The position numbers and the translations under genes were made by a program. Shown here in pieces: positions 32,715 to 34,453 of a stretch of 34,453 nt of DNA. This stretch comes from an uncultured Asticcacaulis sp. Lineage in GTDB: Bacteria > Pseudomonadota > Alphaproteobacteria > Caulobacterales > Caulobacteraceae. Within the stretch, counting starts at the first letter, position 1; every line of letters starts with the position of its first letter. The stretch covers positions 1-34,453 of the forward strand of contig CAKZJB010000023.1 of the NCBI GenBank assembly GCA_936940865.1. The letters run 5' to 3'. A model generated the notes under the pieces. It did no database searches, had not been told where the DNA came from, and saw only the letters and a program-made list of their open reading frames with translations.

Positions 32715-33926
32715 ATGCGCGACTTCTACCGTATCCGCCGCCTGCCTCCTTACGTTTTCGAACAGGTCAACAAGGTCAAGGCCAGGCTGCGTGCGGAAGG
32801 CATCGACGTCATCGATTTCGGCATGGGCAATCCCGACATGCCGACGGCGCCGCACATCGTCGACAAGCTGATCGAGACCGTAAAGAAGCCCAAGACGCAC
32901 GGCTATTCCGTGTCGAAGGGTGTGCAAGGCCTGCGCAAGGCCATGGCCGGCTATTACGACCGCCGCTATGGCGTAAAACTCGATCCCGATACCGAAGTCG
33001 TGGCGACCCTGGGTTCCAAGGAAGGCTTCGCCAACCTTGCCATGGCGATCACTGCGCCCGGTGACACGGTCATTTGTCCGAACCCGGCCTATCCCATCCA
33101 CGCCTTCGGTTTCCTGATGGCCGGCGGCGTCATCCGCCACGTTCCGGCCCTGTCGCCGGAACAGTATCTGGCCGGCATCGACAAGGCGGTCAGGCATTCG
33201 GTGCCGACGCCCTCGGTCATGATCGTGTCGTATCCGTCCAACCCGACGGCGCAATGGGTCGATCTCGACTTCTACCGGGAGGTCATCCACCTGGCGCGGA
33301 AACACGACCTGCTGGTGCTTTCCGACATCGCCTATTCCGAAATCTATTTCGACGGCAATCCACCGCCGTCGCTGCTTCAGGTCGACGGCGCCAGGGAACG
33401 CTCGGTCGAGATCAATTCGCTGTCCAAGACCTACGCCATGGCCGGCTGGCGCATCGGCATGGTGGTCGGCAACGCCGAAATCTGCGCGGCCCTGGCGCGG
33501 GTAAAATCCTATCTCGACTACGGCGGCTTCGCGCCGATCCAGGTAGCGGCGGCGGCCGCGCTCAATGGTCCGCAGGACAATGTCGCCGAGATTCGCGCCA
33601 CCTATAAGTCGCGCCGCGACGTTCTCATCGACTCGATGAAGCGTGCCGGCTGGGACATCCCGCCGCCACCGGCCTCCATGTTCGCCTGGGCGAAGATTCC
33701 GCCGAAGTTCGAGCATATGGGCTCCATCGACTTCGCCAAGCTCCTGATCGAGGAAGCGCATGTGGCGGTGGCGCCCGGTCTGGGCTTCGGCGAATACGGC
33801 GAAGGCTATGTCCGCATCGGTCTGGTCGAAAACGAGCATCGCATCCGCCAGGCGGCGCGCAATGTTAAAAAGCTCCTTCAGCCGGACTCGAAACCTGAAC
33901 CCAAAAAGACCGAAAAAGTCGCCTGA
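32715..33926 (+). CDS. AlaC-like PLP-dependent aminotransferase
   Basis: A 403-residue class I/II aminotransferase close to AlaC (glutamate-pyruvate transaminase) and related to LL-diaminopimelate aminotransferases. It begins DFYRIRRLPPYVFEQVNKVK, contains DVIDFGMGNPDMPTAPHIVD, the PLP-contact SYPSNPTAQWVD and LVLSDIAYSEIYFDG, and the Schiff-base lysine K238 in NSLSKTYAMAGWRIG. It would make alanine from pyruvate and glutamate. The C-terminal Lys/Pro-rich tail is variable. It is divergent from DUF3034, with a 209-base gap. Confidence 0.92.
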   Translation: MRDFYRIRRLPPYVFEQVNKVKARLRAEGIDVIDFGMGNPDMPTAPHIVDKLIETVKKPKTHGYSVSKGVQGLRKAMAGYYDRRYGVKLDPDTEVVATLGSKEGFANLAMAITAPGDTVICPNPAYPIHAFGFLMAGGVIRHVPALSPEQYLAGIDKAVRHSVPTPSVMIVSYPSNPTAQWVDLDFYREVIHLARKHDLLVLSDIAYSEIYFDGNPPPSLLQVDGARERSVEINSLSKTYAMAGWRIGMVVGNAEICAALARVKSYLDYGGFAPIQVAAAAALNGPQDNVAEIRATYKSRRDVLIDSMKRAGWDIPPPPASMFAWAKIPPKFEHMGSIDFAKLLIEEAHVAVAPGLGFGEYGEGYVRIGLVENEHRIRQAARNVKKLLQPDSKPEPKKTEKVA

Positions 33927-33950
33927 TCCCGTCCGTTCACGGAAAAATTC

Positions 33951-33980
33951 GCGCGATTGACGTTTTCGCGACAATCGCGC
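33951..33980. other. Inverted repeat after the aminotransferase gene
   Basis: GCGCGATTG and CAATCGCGC are exact complements separated by 12 bases. There is no T tract on the plus strand, so it is either a factor-dependent terminator stem or an operator for the downstream small gene. It lies 25 bases after the stop. Confidence 0.5.
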
Positions 33981-34174
33981 CACACCCCTTGCATGTCGAG
34001 CCCCGGCCGTGCTTAGGCTTTGACAACCGGTCCAAATTGCGCTTCACTTTGCTGATTGTTGCAGTGCACACGTTTTTGCACGAACTTGACAATGTTTGCG
34101 CGGACTTCACATCGACGGCTTTAGGGCCCGGCCCTATCCCTGTCCGGTGTCGTCTCAGACAATTGAGGTGTAGC

Positions 34175-34402
34175 GTGGTCAGTGTTGAATTTAACATGGA
34201 TTCGCCTTCGGAACAGGATGCGTTCCTGGGCGCGTTTTTCAAATTCGTCGAAGCCGCGTCCATTCAGAACACCGACTCGATTTCCGTCCGCGCCGACACC
34301 CATGGCGCCACCCAGGTCAAGGTCGTAACCTTCGAAGACGACGTACAGGCCGATCAGTTCCGCACCTACTGGACGCAACGCCGCCGCTGGCTGGGGCTCT
34401 AG
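34175..34402 (+). CDS. Small protein of unknown function
   Basis: A 75-residue soluble protein read from GTG 34175, which has GAGG about 7 bases upstream (an ATG 21 bases later is the alternative, 68 residues). It is mixed in charge, with FFKFVEAASIQNTDSISVRA and a C-terminal TYWTQRRRWLGL. I do not recognise a family. The codon pattern fits the genome, and the good ribosome binding site supports a real gene. Confidence 0.55.
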   Translation: MVSVEFNMDSPSEQDAFLGAFFKFVEAASIQNTDSISVRADTHGATQVKVVTFEDDVQADQFRTYWTQRRRWLGL

Positions 34403-34453
34403 AGCATTTCCCGATCAAAATGACTGATATCCGGCTTTGATGAAGTATTTTCT
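34401..34453. repeat. Possible start of a dispersed AGAGCATTTCC-type repeat
   Basis: The window ends in AGAGCATTTCCCGATCAAAA and further A/T-rich sequence. AGAGCATTTCC-type openings begin a palindromic repeat common in alphaproteobacterial genomes. The element is cut off by the window, so this is a weak call. Confidence 0.25.

Overview
The window reads as chromosomal DNA of an alphaproteobacterium in the Caulobacterales, probably close to Asticcacaulis or Caulobacter. The grounds are high GC, a CenR-type response regulator, an NtrZ-family periplasmic protein, a CnoX with an intact WCGPC site, DUF6065 and DUF3576 proteins, and TTAA-N7-TTAAC boxes that match the CtrA consensus. No database search was possible, so names rest on recognised motifs and family resemblance. 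Nearly all genes are core functions. There is no prophage, integrase, insertion sequence, CRISPR array, tRNA or rRNA that I can see.

Layout. 1-2215 (minus): rimP-nusA with an attenuator-like leader; nusA runs off the window, and its last 36 visible codons look like NAD-dependent DNA ligase rather than NusA. 2219-3793 (minus): a haem-b-type membrane protein and a DUF6065 protein. 3858-5756 (plus): a prolyl-tRNA editing-type deacylase, cnoX, a dispersed repeat and a Trm112-like protein. 5760-7019 (minus): a UbiH/COQ6-type hydroxylase, divergent from ftsK (7138-9615). A P450 gene (minus) separated by strong hairpins lies between ftsK and lolA-xth. 12951-13398: a second repeat copy and a frameshifted RraB-like gene that follows cenR on the minus strand. 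14161-16766: L,D-transpeptidase, a small membrane protein, a YggS-type PLP protein and a ThiE-like gene whose start codons overlap head to head, then ntrZ. 16767-17351 is a long intergenic stretch before a DUF3576 lipoprotein. 18000-21525: rimO, a transaldolase-like gene and a beta-lactamase-fold serine hydrolase. 21592-25037: divergent glmM and glmS. 25246-28259: acyltransferase, metallophosphoesterase, SRPBCC and ArsR genes. 28443-31123: metE behind a cobalamin riboswitch and a long operator-like palindrome. 31131-32505: DUF3034 plus an exported truncated globin. 32715-34402: an AlaC-like aminotransferase and a small unknown protein.

How the genes fit together. Several loci serve the cell envelope: glmM/glmS supply UDP-GlcNAc, lolA moves lipoproteins, the L,D-transpeptidase cross-links peptidoglycan, cenR is an envelope regulator in Caulobacter, and ftsK acts at the septum. 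Others serve translation and protein quality (rimP, nusA, rimO, tRNA editing, cnoX, Trm112) and one-carbon metabolism (metE under B12 control).

I did not find a clearly new multi-gene system. The best leads are the NusA/LigA junction at the window edge, the rimP-nusA leader, the single-base frameshift in the RraB-like gene, the layered control region of metE, the exported globin with DUF3034, and a family of inverted intergenic repeats.
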